A stretch of 64,000 nt of DNA from BQJU01 sp965229635 (GCA_965229635.1 OZ245894.1:496001-560000); one strand, 5' to 3'. Shown: positions 17,655-27,275, counted from the first letter of the stretch. The notes: generated from the letters alone by a model not told the origin. Made by a program: numbers and translations.

Positions 17655-18638
17655 CTAGAATACTACTTTTTTTCCATTGTGGTACAGTACAAAGCGATCT
17701 TCCGGTTCTCCTTTTGCCATAGCATTGGTAATACCAAGATCAACGGCCGCTGGAACTTCCCTGTTATTTGCGATACTGAAGTAGAAGCTTGTTGCAAATG
17801 CAATGGCTGCTTCATCTTTCACACTCCAACTGGTGCCAATTACGTAAGGAACAAATTCTGCTACCGCTTCGGCTTGAGCCTGAGAAAAGCAATTGTTGAA
17901 GACCACAATTTTGATAGGAATCTTTTGGGTCCTAACCATAGATCGGAACATCCGGCGAATGACATTAGTCCCTACAAAGGCAGATTTTCTTTTATCTTCA
18001 TCATAAAGAATGATTCCTGTATCATCAACCGGAACTTCATCATCATCAATATCGAGCCCTCTGCGAACGGTATTTTCAACTTCCGGGTTCCCCTTTTCAC
18101 CATGACCGGAGAAATGCACAATATTTGGACTTTCCTGAACCAAATATTCCAAGAACTCAGAAAGGGAAATTTCCCCTTTTCGCTTGAGCTGGAAAGCGTG
18201 AGGTGTTGGACTATTTTGTAGCTTATCGGAAATGAAGCTGTGTTCTCTACGGAGCTGTATTTTGGCTGTATCCGAGGGGTTAGAAGCCAGAAATAAAATC
18301 TTGGTGACAGCAGACGGCGGTGGCGTGCCGCCATTTTGGTTACCGGCAGGGGTATTTTTATTTTCAGGAGGAGTTGCTCCGCCCGGCACATCTTTCATTT
18401 CATCCAGGTACGACAATAAAGCGTAGGTGATGCGTGCTCTTGAGCGATTGTAATCGCCGGAGGAGATAATGCCGGAGAGGTTGCTCCGCTCATTTTCCTG
18501 GTAGCGGCTTGATTGTAGGATCAGGCTATTTTGTAGATCATTATCACCATTGGCGCCCGATAATTCTATCATGGCATCGATAGCGTCTTTCAATTTTCCA
18601 TTGGTAATAAAGTCCCGGATTTCAGCTGTTGTCTTCAT
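17655..18638 (-). CDS. CHAT-domain protein with effector-associated N-terminal domain
   Basis: About 327 residues from MKTTAEIRDF; the frame is open 30 codons further upstream, but this ATG begins the conserved domain. Residues 1-85 (small helical, LI..GKLKDAI..., SRARITYALLSYL) resemble the effector-associated domain EAD11, an adaptor that couples sensors and effectors in bacterial conflict systems. A Pro/Gly/Asn-rich linker spans about 85-110. Residues 111-327 are a CHAT (caspase-like) protease domain with His179 in VHFSGHG and Cys250 in VVFNNCFSQ. It lies 25 bp upstream of the caspase-SGNH gene on the same strand and is probably its partner. It could be an upstream protease activated through EAD contacts. 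Confidence 0.85.
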   Translation of the reverse strand: MKTTAEIRDFITNGKLKDAIDAMIELSGANGDNDLQNSLILQSSRYQENERSNLSGIISSGDYNRSRARITYALLSYLDEMKDVPGGATPPENKNTPAGNQNGGTPPPSAVTKILFLASNPSDTAKIQLRREHSFISDKLQNSPTPHAFQLKRKGEISLSEFLEYLVQESPNIVHFSGHGEKGNPEVENTVRRGLDIDDDEVPVDDTGIILYDEDKRKSAFVGTNVIRRMFRSMVRTQKIPIKIVVFNNCFSQAQAEAVAEFVPYVIGTSWSVKDEAAIAFATSFYFSIANNREVPAAVDLGITNAMAKGEPEDRFVLYHNGKKVVF

Positions 18639-18685
18639 TTTTTGGGAAGCCCTTTTTATTAATTTTGAAGTGCAGCTAAAATATG

Positions 18686-18717
18686 TAAAAAAATCCACTC
18701 CCAGAAGCTTTGAGTGG
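18686..18717 (-). terminator. Possible terminator of the GDSL lipoprotein gene
   Basis: On the minus strand CCACTC (18717-18712) pairs with GAGTGG (18700-18695) and is followed by ATTTTTTTAC. The stem is only 6 bp, so this is a moderate call. It sits 26 bp past the stop codon and would separate the lipoprotein gene from the CHAT-caspase operon. Confidence 0.5.
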
Positions 18718-18743
18718 GTATTCACCAATTCGGCAGAATAAAG

Positions 18744-19475
18744 TTATCTCAGAATGGGTTCAACAGCAGGGTAAATGACGTCATCAACCCATCTTTTGTA
18801 CATTATTCCGGAAGGGTGTAATCCGTCGGAAGCAATCAAACTGGAATCATTGGCCGCTTCACGCGAAATGGGCGTGATATTTAAAAAAGCCACACCCAAT
18901 TCTTCACATATAACCCTGGCGGCAGCATTAAAAGCATCGATTTCCTGGGCAATGGTAGCAGGGTCGCCGCTGTTTTCCCCGAAAGGGGTCACACCATAAT
19001 CCGGGATGGAGACGACAAACACCCGTTCTTTACGATCACCGGAAAAGTCAATGGATTGCTCCAATAATGACCGAAAGCCTGCCTTATAATCCTCCAGCGC
19101 ATACCCACGGTATTGATTGTTTACGCCAATGAGCAAGGTGACGAGGTCGTATTGCGAACGTTCGAAATCAGTATTTTCGATGCCATTATGCAAATCCCCC
19201 GTTGTCCAGCCGGTAGTTGCCACTATCCTTTCCTTGACTGGATCAATATCGGCACTTATGCGGTCGCGGAGGTGGCTGGGAAATCGGTCATCGGGGGCTA
19301 CTGACTGGCCTATGGTGTAGGAGTCGCCGAGGGCTAGATAGTAGATGGTATCTTTTTGTTCCGTTGGTGTTGGCGGATTGGGGTTGGTATGAATCAGCGG
19401 CTCCTCTTTATTACAGGCCGAAGTCAGGCTGAAAAGAAACAGCGAACAAAAAAACAGGAGCCCACGTATTTCCAT
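18744..19475 (-). CDS. SGNH/GDSL hydrolase lipoprotein
   Basis: 243 residues. The N-terminus is a lipoprotein signal (lipobox LTSAC, Cys21), followed by a Pro/Thr-rich spacer. The SGNH blocks are ALGDSYT, then GVNNQ and SDGLHPSG near the C-terminus, giving Ser-Asp-His. Likely an exported esterase or lipase acting on a carbohydrate ester or lipid; substrate not readable from sequence. It is monocistronic and divergent from manA. Confidence 0.88.
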   Translation of the reverse strand: MEIRGLLFFCSLFLFSLTSACNKEEPLIHTNPNPPTPTEQKDTIYYLALGDSYTIGQSVAPDDRFPSHLRDRISADIDPVKERIVATTGWTTGDLHNGIENTDFERSQYDLVTLLIGVNNQYRGYALEDYKAGFRSLLEQSIDFSGDRKERVFVVSIPDYGVTPFGENSGDPATIAQEIDAFNAAARVICEELGVAFLNITPISREAANDSSLIASDGLHPSGIMYKRWVDDVIYPAVEPILR

Positions 19476-19557
19476 AATTTTGTTTTTCTTTTTGATTTTT
19501 GTATAAATATGTAGTCAGTTTAAAACCTTAGATTAGGACTTTTGTTCAGGTAAAAAA

Positions 19558-20751
19558 ATGCACGCTATGATTTCCATTTGGCCCTTAAAAGGAAAAATTC
19601 AACACTATGCCTGGGGTGGTAAACAGTTCATTCCGAATTTGTTGGGGCAAACCAATGAAAATGATGAACCCTTTGCCGAGCTTTGGATGGGCGCCCACCC
19701 TAAAGACCCTTCGGAGGTTGAGGTCATTAAGGAATGGCATGATTTGCCCACTATGATTGAAGACCAGCCAGTGGCCGTTCTCGGATTTCGTACAGCAAAT
19801 GCCTTTGATAACCGGCTTCCCTTTTTATTTAAAATTCTGGATGTCAATTCCATGCTTTCTATCCAGGCTCACCCCACCAAGAAGGAAGCTGAAAAGGGTT
19901 TTGCGCGGGAAAATGAAGCCGGTATTCCCCTGGATGCTTTTCATCGCAACTACAAAGACGACAACCACAAACCCGAGGTGATGGTGGCCCTTTCGGAATT
20001 CTGGCTGCTGCACGGATTCCAATCGGTTGACGCCATCAATAAAGTGCTGGAAGACATTCCTGAATTTGCCCCTTTAAAAGAACATTTTGGCGGGGATATT
20101 CCCAAATTGTATCGCTACGTCATGGAGCGGCCCCAGTCGGAAGTTGATGCTCTGCTTCAGCCACTATATACGCGGTTGAGCAAGCAATCGGATTTAAAGA
20201 AAGATACGGCGGACTACTGGGCGGCGAAGGCCTTTGAGGAATACACCCGTGATGGGCATTACGATAGGGGTATTTTTTCCATCTACTTTTTTAACCTGGT
20301 GCATTTGCAGGAGGGAGAAGGCATTTTCCAGGATGCCGGCATTCCCCACGCTTATCTGGAAGGAGTAAATGTAGAATTGATGGCCAATAGCGACAATGTA
20401 TTTCGGGGAGGCTTGACGCCCAAACACATCGATGTGCCGGAATTGATGCAACACCTGGTTTTTGATCCGGTTACGCCTCACGTGTTGCAGGGAGAAGCCC
20501 TGTCAGAGGCAGAGGAAGTGTACAAGACACCTGCTCCGGATTTTGAACTCCGCCGACTGGATTTGAAGCCCGATCAGCAATTTCACTGTCAGCCAGGAGA
20601 GGGTCCACGCATCTACCTCGTAGTGGATGGCTGGGTGACCACAGACACCGGTCAGCGTTTTGTCAAGGGACAAAGCTTCTTCATTCCCGACTATGGTCAG
20701 GGGTTCCTCAACGGAGATTGTGTGTTGTTTAGAGCGGGAGTGCCGGTCTAA
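19558..20751 (+). CDS. manA: Mannose-6-phosphate isomerase, class I
   Basis: 397 residues of the type I phosphomannose isomerase family, which interconverts fructose-6-P and mannose-6-P using zinc. Visible signatures are the N-terminal WPLKGKIQHYAWGG, IQAHPTKKEAEKGF (zinc ligands Gln/His), HKPEVMVALSEFWLLHGF (Glu ligand) and GIPHAYLEG. The start could be the ATG at 19558 or the one three codons later. It supplies mannose for glycoconjugates. It overlaps the convergent bcp gene by 4 bp. Confidence 0.95.
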   Translation: MHAMISIWPLKGKIQHYAWGGKQFIPNLLGQTNENDEPFAELWMGAHPKDPSEVEVIKEWHDLPTMIEDQPVAVLGFRTANAFDNRLPFLFKILDVNSMLSIQAHPTKKEAEKGFARENEAGIPLDAFHRNYKDDNHKPEVMVALSEFWLLHGFQSVDAINKVLEDIPEFAPLKEHFGGDIPKLYRYVMERPQSEVDALLQPLYTRLSKQSDLKKDTADYWAAKAFEEYTRDGHYDRGIFSIYFFNLVHLQEGEGIFQDAGIPHAYLEGVNVELMANSDNVFRGGLTPKHIDVPELMQHLVFDPVTPHVLQGEALSEAEEVYKTPAPDFELRRLDLKPDQQFHCQPGEGPRIYLVVDGWVTTDTGQRFVKGQSFFIPDYGQGFLNGDCVLFRAGVPV

Positions 20752-21215
20752 GCGGCATCCTCCAAAATCTGGTCGCTGTGACTTTTCGTTTTTACCTTTC
20801 GGTAAATCTTTTCAATTTTCCCCTTTTCGTCAATCACGAAAGTAGTGCGATGCACGCCAGTGTACTCGCGGCCCATAAACTTTTTCTTTCCCCATACGCC
20901 AAAAGCTTTGAGCGTCTCCTGCTCCGTGTCTGCCAGGAGGGGAAAAGGAAGTTTATGTTTTTTGATGAAATTTTGGTGCTTTTTTTCGCTATCCGGACTT
21001 ACGCCCAACAATTCATATCCTTTAGCTTGTAATTCCGAAAAGCCATCGCGCAAGCTACACACCTCTGCAGTACACCCTGGAGTATTATCTTTTGGGTAGA
21101 AAAACAGAATCAGCTTTTTACCTTTATAATCGGATAGGGAAACTTTATTGCCATCCTGATCGACCCCTGTAAATGCCGGTGCAGCGTCGCCTTCCTGTAA
21201 ATGAGTGATAGACAT
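20748..21215 (-). CDS. bcp: Thioredoxin-dependent peroxiredoxin (BCP type)
   Basis: 155 residues, standard for the BCP/PrxQ family. Catalytic Cys48 in PKDNTPGCTAEVC and a probable resolving Cys53 five residues later; the C-terminal half has the usual GVHRTTFVIDEKGKI. It reduces hydroperoxides in the cytoplasm at the expense of thioredoxin. The gene is read towards manA and the two coding ends overlap by 4 bp, so no separate terminator fits between them. Confidence 0.96.
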   Translation of the reverse strand: MSITHLQEGDAAPAFTGVDQDGNKVSLSDYKGKKLILFFYPKDNTPGCTAEVCSLRDGFSELQAKGYELLGVSPDSEKKHQNFIKKHKLPFPLLADTEQETLKAFGVWGKKKFMGREYTGVHRTTFVIDEKGKIEKIYRKVKTKSHSDQILEDAA

Positions 21216-21272
21216 ATTTATTGGTTGGTTTTGGTTCTAAACAGTAGGAGAACAAGGTGGGGGGCAAAGGGT

Positions 21273-21872
21273 TTAGCTGGCGCTGTGTTTTTCCTGCCTT
21301 TTTATGTAGAGATGATACAAAAACAATACGATCCCAGAGGTAATCAGTATAAGCAAAAAGGTATCCCGAACCAAAGGTGAGTTTATCTGCAAACTGCTCA
21401 ATTGTAATATGGCTGCAATGATAAAGTCAAATAGCCCCAAGCCCCAACCCCATCCAATGGTTCTCACTGTAGTAGGTTTCATAAAGAGAAAAAGCAGGAG
21501 AAGGTTTGCTACCAGCAAAATAATAGCATGGGCAAATAGTTTCTTGTCCTTATCCACAAGATTATTGCGAAAGGCTTTCCAGTAGTGGCGGGAAAGCCAT
21601 AAAACAGAAAGGGTTGAGAAAATAATGACCAGAAGTAAGGCAATATAGAGTAAGTTTCCTGACCCAAAAATGAGTCCTCCACTTCCTCGGCGTAATGTAC
21701 TGGATAGAAACGATAGCGCAAAGGCAAAGACTAGCACGAAACCGCAAGTGGATAGAAATACGGCTATAAAACGGTCGATCCAGTGTAGGAAATTCAGCTT
21801 TTTCTCATTGGGAATAAATTTGAATCCAAAATTCTTCACGGATAGAAATATGAGAAGAGCAATTGGAAGCAT
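21273..21872 (-). CDS. Hypothetical integral membrane protein
   Basis: 199 residues with about five to six hydrophobic segments (near 1-12, 35-60, 75-95, 113-130, 145-160, 172-190) separated by basic loops. I do not recognise the family. It lies upstream of bcp on the same strand with a 57-bp gap, so it may be co-transcribed, but nothing in the sequence gives a function. Confidence 0.65.
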   Translation of the reverse strand: MLPIALLIFLSVKNFGFKFIPNEKKLNFLHWIDRFIAVFLSTCGFVLVFAFALSFLSSTLRRGSGGLIFGSGNLLYIALLLVIIFSTLSVLWLSRHYWKAFRNNLVDKDKKLFAHAIILLVANLLLLFLFMKPTTVRTIGWGWGLGLFDFIIAAILQLSSLQINSPLVRDTFLLILITSGIVLFLYHLYIKRQEKHSAS

Positions 21873-21974
21873 GTTGTTTGGTATTAAGCGCGTTTGAAAA
21901 AATAAAGGTAGTTTTTTGCAAGAGGAATAAAAAGTGTTTAAATTGTAACAATATAAAAACGTATTGCTCTCAAA

Positions 21975-22808
21975 ATGTCTGAAAAGAAGATTCCTGACGA
22001 AGCCAACCGCTACGACAAGATATTTAAAGAAAATTTGGAAGAGGTTGTTCTACCAATGCTCAACCGCTATTGGGATGTGGAGGTTAAAAAGATCAGGATG
22101 CTTCGCAATAAGGTTCAAACAACAACTGAGCGCGAAGCGGATTTCCTATCAGAGATTACCGATACTCAAAATAACCGCTTCATTTTGCACGTAGAATTTC
22201 AGAGCCAAGACGATTCGGAAATGATCTACCCCTTGCAAGAATACCATGGAATGATCAGCCGGAAGTACAAATTGCCTATACGGCATTTTGTGTTTTATTT
22301 CGGTGATAGGCCATCTAAAATGAAAGGAACTATGCCAGAAAAGCATTCCTTTCAAGGCTTTACCCTCCTGGATTTCAAAACCATTGACTACCAAGATTTG
22401 TTATCTTCAGATACGGGTAATGAAATTGTTTTGGCTATTCTTGCCGACTTTAAGGACCGACAGCCAGAGGCGATCTTACGGTTGATAATACAAAGGTTAA
22501 GCGATGTAAGTAAAAACAAAAATGAACTACAAAAATATTTCAATCAGTTGAATGTATTATCAAGATTGCGTAAATTAGATAATGAAACCATTAAAATCAT
22601 AAGTGGTATGCCTATATATATCGATATTGAAAAAGATCAGTTGTACAATAAAGGGATAGAGAAAGGTAAGCAAGAAACAGAAGTACGCAAGAACCGCGAG
22701 GCGACCATCAAAATGCTACAATTAGGTAGCGAAATTTCCTTTATTTGTGAGGTACTGAACGTCACCGAAGCTTACGTTCTGGAAATAAAAAAAGAGCTCG
22801 AAGGATAA
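21975..22808 (+). CDS. Rpn-family (recombination-promoting nuclease/putative transposase) protein
   Basis: 277 residues. The N-terminal part has the PD-(D/E)XK-type core of the Rpn/YhgA-like group: EREADFLSE (Asp56) and FILHVEFQSQDD (Glu74, Gln76), followed by the YPLQEYHGMISRKYKLPIRHFVFY strand-helix typical of the family. The C-terminus is charged and helical (YNKGIEKGKQETEVRKNREATIKML), also typical. Escherichia coli RpnA is a Ca-stimulated DNA endonuclease that promotes RecA-independent recombination. It is a stand-alone gene, convergent with icmF, with no terminal inverted repeats visible around it. Confidence 0.85.
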   Translation: MSEKKIPDEANRYDKIFKENLEEVVLPMLNRYWDVEVKKIRMLRNKVQTTTEREADFLSEITDTQNNRFILHVEFQSQDDSEMIYPLQEYHGMISRKYKLPIRHFVFYFGDRPSKMKGTMPEKHSFQGFTLLDFKTIDYQDLLSSDTGNEIVLAILADFKDRQPEAILRLIIQRLSDVSKNKNELQKYFNQLNVLSRLRKLDNETIKIISGMPIYIDIEKDQLYNKGIEKGKQETEVRKNREATIKMLQLGSEISFICEVLNVTEAYVLEIKKELEG

Positions 22809-22824
22809 CCCCGCAAGCTCTCTT
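22793..22824 (+). terminator. Possible terminator at the end of the Rpn-family gene
   Basis: AGAGCT (22793-22798) pairs with AGCTCT (22816-22821), followed by CTTTG. The left arm is inside the last codons. The stem is short and the T-tract weak, so this is tentative. Confidence 0.35.
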
Positions 22825-22852
22825 TGATTGAGTATATTTTTGCCTTAAAATC

Positions 22853-25800
22853 CTACATATTCCTCCGATACTGCCCGCCTACCTCATACAGCGCATTCGT
22901 AATCTGCCCCAGTGAGCAGTACTTCGTCGTTTCTATCAGCTGCTCGAAGGTATTGCCATTATTGATGGCGACTTCCTGCAATTGGTGCAGCATTTTTTCC
23001 GCTTTTTGATCGTTGGCTTTCTTCAGGTTTTCCAAAGTCTTGATCTGATTTTCCTTTTCCTCAGTAGTAGCGCGAATCACCTCGCCGGGAATGATGGTGG
23101 GCGAGCCGTCCTTGCTGAGGAAAGTATTGACGCCAATGATGGGCAATTCACCGGTATGTTTCAGCGTCTCGTAGTGCAGGCTTTCATCCTGGATTTTACC
23201 CCGTTGGTACATGGTCTCCATGGCGCCCAGTACACCGCCTCGCTCCGTAATGCGGTCGAATTCCATCAGCACTGCCTCTTCTACCAGATCGGTCAGCTCG
23301 TCAATGATAAAGGCCCCCTGCAGTGGGTTTTCATTCTTGGCCAATCCCAGTTCGTGGTTGATGATCATCTGAATGGCTACGGCCCGGCGCACACTTTCTT
23401 CAGTCGGTGTGGTGATGGCCTCGTCGTAGGCATTGGTGTGCAGGGAATTACAATTGTCATAAATGGCGTACAAGGCCTGCAACGTGGTGCGAATATCATT
23501 GAAGGAAATCTCCTGCGCGTGCAGCGAGCGGCCGGAAGTCTGAATGTGGTATTTCAGCTTCTGTGAGCGCTCATTTCCCTTGTATTTTTGTTTCATAGCC
23601 TTCGACCAGATGCGGCGGGCTACTCTTCCGATCACCGCGTATTCGGGGTCGGTACCATTGGAGAAGAAGAAGGATAAATTGGGCGCAAATGCGTCAATGT
23701 CCATCCCGCGGGAGAGGTAGTATTCCACGAAAGTGAAGCCATTGGCCAGTGTGAAGGCCAGCTGAGTAATGGGATTGGCCCCAGCTTCCGCAATGTGATA
23801 TCCTGAGATCGATACCGAATAGAAGTTTTTGACTTTATGGTCAATGAAATAGGCCTGCACATCCCCCATCAGGCGTAGCGAAAATTCGGTGGAGAAGATG
23901 CAGGTATTTTGCGCCTGATCTTCTTTCAAAATATCCGCCTGCACCGTTCCACGGACCGAAGAAAGGGCCTTTGCTTTTAATTCATTATAAACCTTCGGTT
24001 CCAATACCTGATCGCCGGTAAGGCCCAAAAGCATCAGGCCCAGTCCATCGTTTCCTTCCGGAATGGGTCCGTAGTATTGTGGCCGTGGCAATCCATGATC
24101 GTCATAGCGAGCTTTGAGCTGTTTTTCCACCAAGTGCTCCAGTCCATTTTCTTTGATGTAGCGCTCGCATTGCTGATCAATGGCCGCATTCATAAAGAAG
24201 GCACAAATCGTTGCCGCCGGACCGTTGATGGTCATCGATACCGATGTTTTTGGATCACAAAGATCAAAACCGGAGTACAACTTCTTGGCATCGTCCAAAC
24301 AACAAACACTTACCCCGGAATTACCCACCTTTCCGTAAATATCCGGCCGGTGATCGGGGTCTTCGCCGTAGAGGGTAACTGAGTCAAACGCTGTTGATAA
24401 TCGATTGGCTGGAGTATCCAGCGACAAATAGTGAAAGCGCTTATTGGTCCGTTCCGGGCCGCCCTCACCGGCAAACATGCGGGTAGGGTCTTCTCCCTTC
24501 CGCTTGAAAGGAAATACACCAGCGGTATAGGGAAATTCACCCGGCACATTTTCCTGAAGGCTCCAGCGTAGAATTTCGCCCCAGTCCTTAAATCGTGGTA
24601 AAACCACCCGCGGAATGCGTGAGTGAGATAGCGAAGTAGTATAAGTGGGTACGCGAATTTCTTTATTCCTTACCTGATACACATATTCATCAGCAGCGTA
24701 GGCGGCCTTCTTCTCTTCCCAGCTATCCAGTATTCGACTGCAACGCCCATCCAGGTCCAATGCCAGATCGTCGTAGGTTTGTTGGATGCCTTGCAGCACC
24801 TTATCCTTATCGGGCAGTTCCTGTCCTTTGACGGCTTCCAGTGCCTGGTTCAGTCCAAACAATCGCCGTGCAATTTCACATTGCCGATCTACCCAGCGGT
24901 CGTATTGCCGGTTATTCTCAGAAATCTCGGATAAATAACGCGTACGGTTGGGCGGAATGATGTAAATCTTTTCACTCTCCCCTTCTGTATCACCAAAATC
25001 GGAGGTCAGTTTCGCACCGGTCTTCTCCGAGATTTTATTCATTAGTTTTCGGTATAAGGTATTCGTACCCGGGTCATTAAATTGCGAAGCAATGGTGCCG
25101 TATACCGGCATTTGATCTGCGGGCGTATCCCAATATTGATGGTTGCGCTGGTATTGCTTTTTCACATCGCGCAGCGCATCCTGAGCGCCACGCTTGTCAA
25201 ATTTATTTAAAGCAATCATATCGGCAAAGTCGAGCATGTCGATCTTTTCCAGCTGGGTAGCGGCCCCGTATTCCGGCGTCATCACGTAGAGCGAAACATC
25301 GGAATGGTCAATGATCTCTGTGTCTGACTGACCGATGCCGGAAGTTTCCAGGATGATCAGATCATAATCTGCCGCTTTGAGGATATCCACGGCCGCCTGC
25401 ACGTGTTTGGACAAGGCCAGATTCGACTGTCGCGTAGCCAGCGAGCGCATATAGGCCCGTGGGTTGATCACCGAATTCATGCGAATGCGATCACCCAGCA
25501 GGGCACCTCCCGTTTTGCGCTTTGATGGATCAACGGAAATAATGCCGATGGTCTTTTCCGGAAAATCGATTAGAAAACGGCGCACCAATTCATCGACCAA
25601 ACTGGACTTACCCGCCCCGCCGGTACCGGTGATACCGAGCACAGGGATCGTCTTCTTCGCGATATCTTTGCGCAGCTCATCCATCCATTGCCGGTTTTCT
25701 TCCGGGAAGTTTTCTACGGCTGAGATTAGTCGCGCAATGGCGTGTGGGTCTTTTGTTTTAAAATCCTTCAATTCACCATTCACACTAAAACCGATGGGGA

Positions 25801-26233
25801 AGTCACATTCTTTAAGTACATCATTGATCATACCCTGCAATCCCATCGTGCGGCCATCGTCGGGAGAGTAAATGCGATTGATGCCGTAGGCGTGCAATTC
25901 TTCAATTTCATCTGGCAAAATGGTACCACCGCCGCCACCAAAAATCTTGATGTGGCCGGCACCGTTTTCGTGCAGCAGGTCATACATGTACTTGAAAAAC
26001 TCGGTGTGCCCTCCCTGATACGAAGTGATGGCAATGCCTTGTACATCTTCCTGAATGGCGGTGTTGACAATCTCCTGAACGGAGCGGTTGTGACCGAGGT
26101 GAATGATCTCTGCGCCGGAGCTTTGCATGATGCGGCGCATGATGTTGATCGCAGCGTCGTGACCGTCAAATAGAGAAGCGGCCGTGACGATGCGCACTTT
26201 ATTTTGTGGTGAATAAGGTGCTATCTTTTCCAT
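22853..26233 (-). CDS. icmF: Fused isobutyryl-CoA mutase (IcmF type)
   Basis: About 1126 residues from MEKIAPYSPQNK. Domains in order: B12-binding (about 10-145, with DGHDAA carrying the lower axial His25), a MeaB/MeaI-type G3E GTPase chaperone (P-loop GITGTGGAGKSS at about 200-211), and the acyl-CoA mutase TIM barrel in the C-terminal half (TRMFAGEGGPERTNKRFHYL, SVSISGYHIAEAGANPITQLAFTLANGF). This is the IcmF arrangement: reversible adenosylcobalamin-dependent rearrangement of isobutyryl-CoA and n-butyryl-CoA, with some members acting on pivalyl- or isovaleryl-CoA. The start is supported by a -7 promoter element at 26260-26267, which lies inside the possible 13-codon upstream extension. Single gene, divergent from the lipoprotein gene. 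Confidence 0.93.
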   Translation of the reverse strand: MEKIAPYSPQNKVRIVTAASLFDGHDAAINIMRRIMQSSGAEIIHLGHNRSVQEIVNTAIQEDVQGIAITSYQGGHTEFFKYMYDLLHENGAGHIKIFGGGGGTILPDEIEELHAYGINRIYSPDDGRTMGLQGMINDVLKECDFPIGFSVNGELKDFKTKDPHAIARLISAVENFPEENRQWMDELRKDIAKKTIPVLGITGTGGAGKSSLVDELVRRFLIDFPEKTIGIISVDPSKRKTGGALLGDRIRMNSVINPRAYMRSLATRQSNLALSKHVQAAVDILKAADYDLIILETSGIGQSDTEIIDHSDVSLYVMTPEYGAATQLEKIDMLDFADMIALNKFDKRGAQDALRDVKKQYQRNHQYWDTPADQMPVYGTIASQFNDPGTNTLYRKLMNKISEKTGAKLTSDFGDTEGESEKIYIIPPNRTRYLSEISENNRQYDRWVDRQCEIARRLFGLNQALEAVKGQELPDKDKVLQGIQQTYDDLALDLDGRCSRILDSWEEKKAAYAADEYVYQVRNKEIRVPTYTTSLSHSRIPRVVLPRFKDWGEILRWSLQENVPGEFPYTAGVFPFKRKGEDPTRMFAGEGGPERTNKRFHYLSLDTPANRLSTAFDSVTLYGEDPDHRPDIYGKVGNSGVSVCCLDDAKKLYSGFDLCDPKTSVSMTINGPAATICAFFMNAAIDQQCERYIKENGLEHLVEKQLKARYDDHGLPRPQYYGPIPEGNDGLGLMLLGLTGDQVLEPKVYNELKAKALSSVRGTVQADILKEDQAQNTCIFSTEFSLRLMGDVQAYFIDHKVKNFYSVSISGYHIAEAGANPITQLAFTLANGFTFVEYYLSRGMDIDAFAPNLSFFFSNGTDPEYAVIGRVARRIWSKAMKQKYKGNERSQKLKYHIQTSGRSLHAQEISFNDIRTTLQALYAIYDNCNSLHTNAYDEAITTPTEESVRRAVAIQMIINHELGLAKNENPLQGAFIIDELTDLVEEAVLMEFDRITERGGVLGAMETMYQRGKIQDESLHYETLKHTGELPIIGVNTFLSKDGSPTIIPGEVIRATTEEKENQIKTLENLKKANDQKAEKMLHQLQEVAINNGNTFEQLIETTKYCSLGQITNALYEVGGQYRRNM

Positions 26234-26259
26234 GGTTTGGTTGCGCTTGGTTAGGAGCG

Positions 26260-26267
26260 CAAAGATA
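26260..26267 (-). promoter_or_regulatory. icmF -7 promoter element
   Basis: TATCTTTG on the minus strand, 26 bases before the ATG at 26233. No matching TTG at the right distance, so only the -7 element is supported. Confidence 0.55.
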
Positions 26268-26351
26268 CGCATTTTTTGGGAGATTGAAACGATCGCGACA
26301 TGGCGACAAAGCTTGGCGACATAGTCAAAAACGGCCCACTCTTGCCTGCCC

Positions 26352-26359
26352 TAAATTTG
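26352..26359 (+). promoter_or_regulatory. -7-like element before the lipoprotein gene
   Basis: TAAATTTG on the plus strand, 40 bases before the ATG at 26400; matches TAnnTTTG but there is no good TTG upstream. Confidence 0.4.
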
Positions 26360-26399
26360 TTTCCGCAAGTAACAATCAGAAAACCTAAATGCTCAAAGA

Positions 26400-27275
26400 A
26401 TGAACAAGCCACTTTTTCAAAATGCCTCCCTCTTGTTGATCCTTTCTGCCATGCTGCTTTCGGGAAGCTGCAAAAAAACGAATGGACCTCAGCCCGGTAA
26501 TCAGCCGAAAACCGAGGCAGAGTTGTTGCAGGATATGAACAACCGTTTTACATTTACCCCCAATCAAAATTTTGAAGCCATCTACCAGTGTGGCCGTTCG
26601 GGGTCGCAATTGTTGTGGTATTTTCTTTTCAGAGAGGATGGTACGATGCAGGTGTTGTTTACCACCGATACGCATGATGATTTTGCGTTTGACGGCACCT
26701 ATACTTATGCCAATGATCAGCTCCGACTGATGATGCCCGCTGGCCCCACTATGCCGTTTCCGCAGGGACTGGATGAAACCACCACTGCCATCATGCCACA
26801 AATGGGACTGGTAGCTGCCTTCGCTACTCCGCAGATGATCTGTATTTGTGATGGACATACGCTTAATACCCAGGATCCGCCCCAGGTGCAAGCCAACTAC
26901 GACTGCCCGATTATCAATATTCAGGCGGCTTCAGATGAAGACAATGCTGTAGAATTTGTGCACCGTGAAGTACCCTTTGCGTTCCCGGTAACGGGGTCAG
27001 TCTTTCGCCAGCAGGATACCTACATCAATGGCCTACAGAATCCCATCATCCGACGTGGGTTTGGCATTTACCGGCAGGACGGCAATCGCTTTTATGCCAA
27101 CTTCCGGGTAGCGGCCGACTTTGCTCAATTTGCTGGCGGCAACCTCCCCTTTGCCTTCAATCCCGGAATGCCTTTTGATGATTACAATGTGCTTACCGGC
27201 GAGTTTCGAAATAATGGACAGGAAATCATCGTTGATCAATTGATGCCGGAGGAAGGCCCTTGTTCGCTGAGGTAG
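26400..27275 (+). CDS. Hypothetical lipoprotein
   Basis: 291 residues with a clear lipoprotein signal (lipobox LSGSC, then KK). The body starts FTFTPNQNFEAIYQCGRSGSQLLWYFLF and contains several Cys (CICDG, YDCPII, EGPCSLR). I do not recognise a domain. It is followed after 68 bp by the SIMPL-like gene on the same strand, so the two may form an operon of envelope proteins. Confidence 0.7.
   Translation: MNKPLFQNASLLLILSAMLLSGSCKKTNGPQPGNQPKTEAELLQDMNNRFTFTPNQNFEAIYQCGRSGSQLLWYFLFREDGTMQVLFTTDTHDDFAFDGTYTYANDQLRLMMPAGPTMPFPQGLDETTTAIMPQMGLVAAFATPQMICICDGHTLNTQDPPQVQANYDCPIINIQAASDEDNAVEFVHREVPFAFPVTGSVFRQQDTYINGLQNPIIRRGFGIYRQDGNRFYANFRVAADFAQFAGGNLPFAFNPGMPFDDYNVLTGEFRNNGQEIIVDQLMPEEGPCSLR

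Noticed and set aside
21975..22808. Insertion sequence around the Rpn-family gene
   Set aside because: No terminal inverted repeats or target duplications were visible; the family is annotated as putative transposase but is usually a stand-alone nuclease gene.
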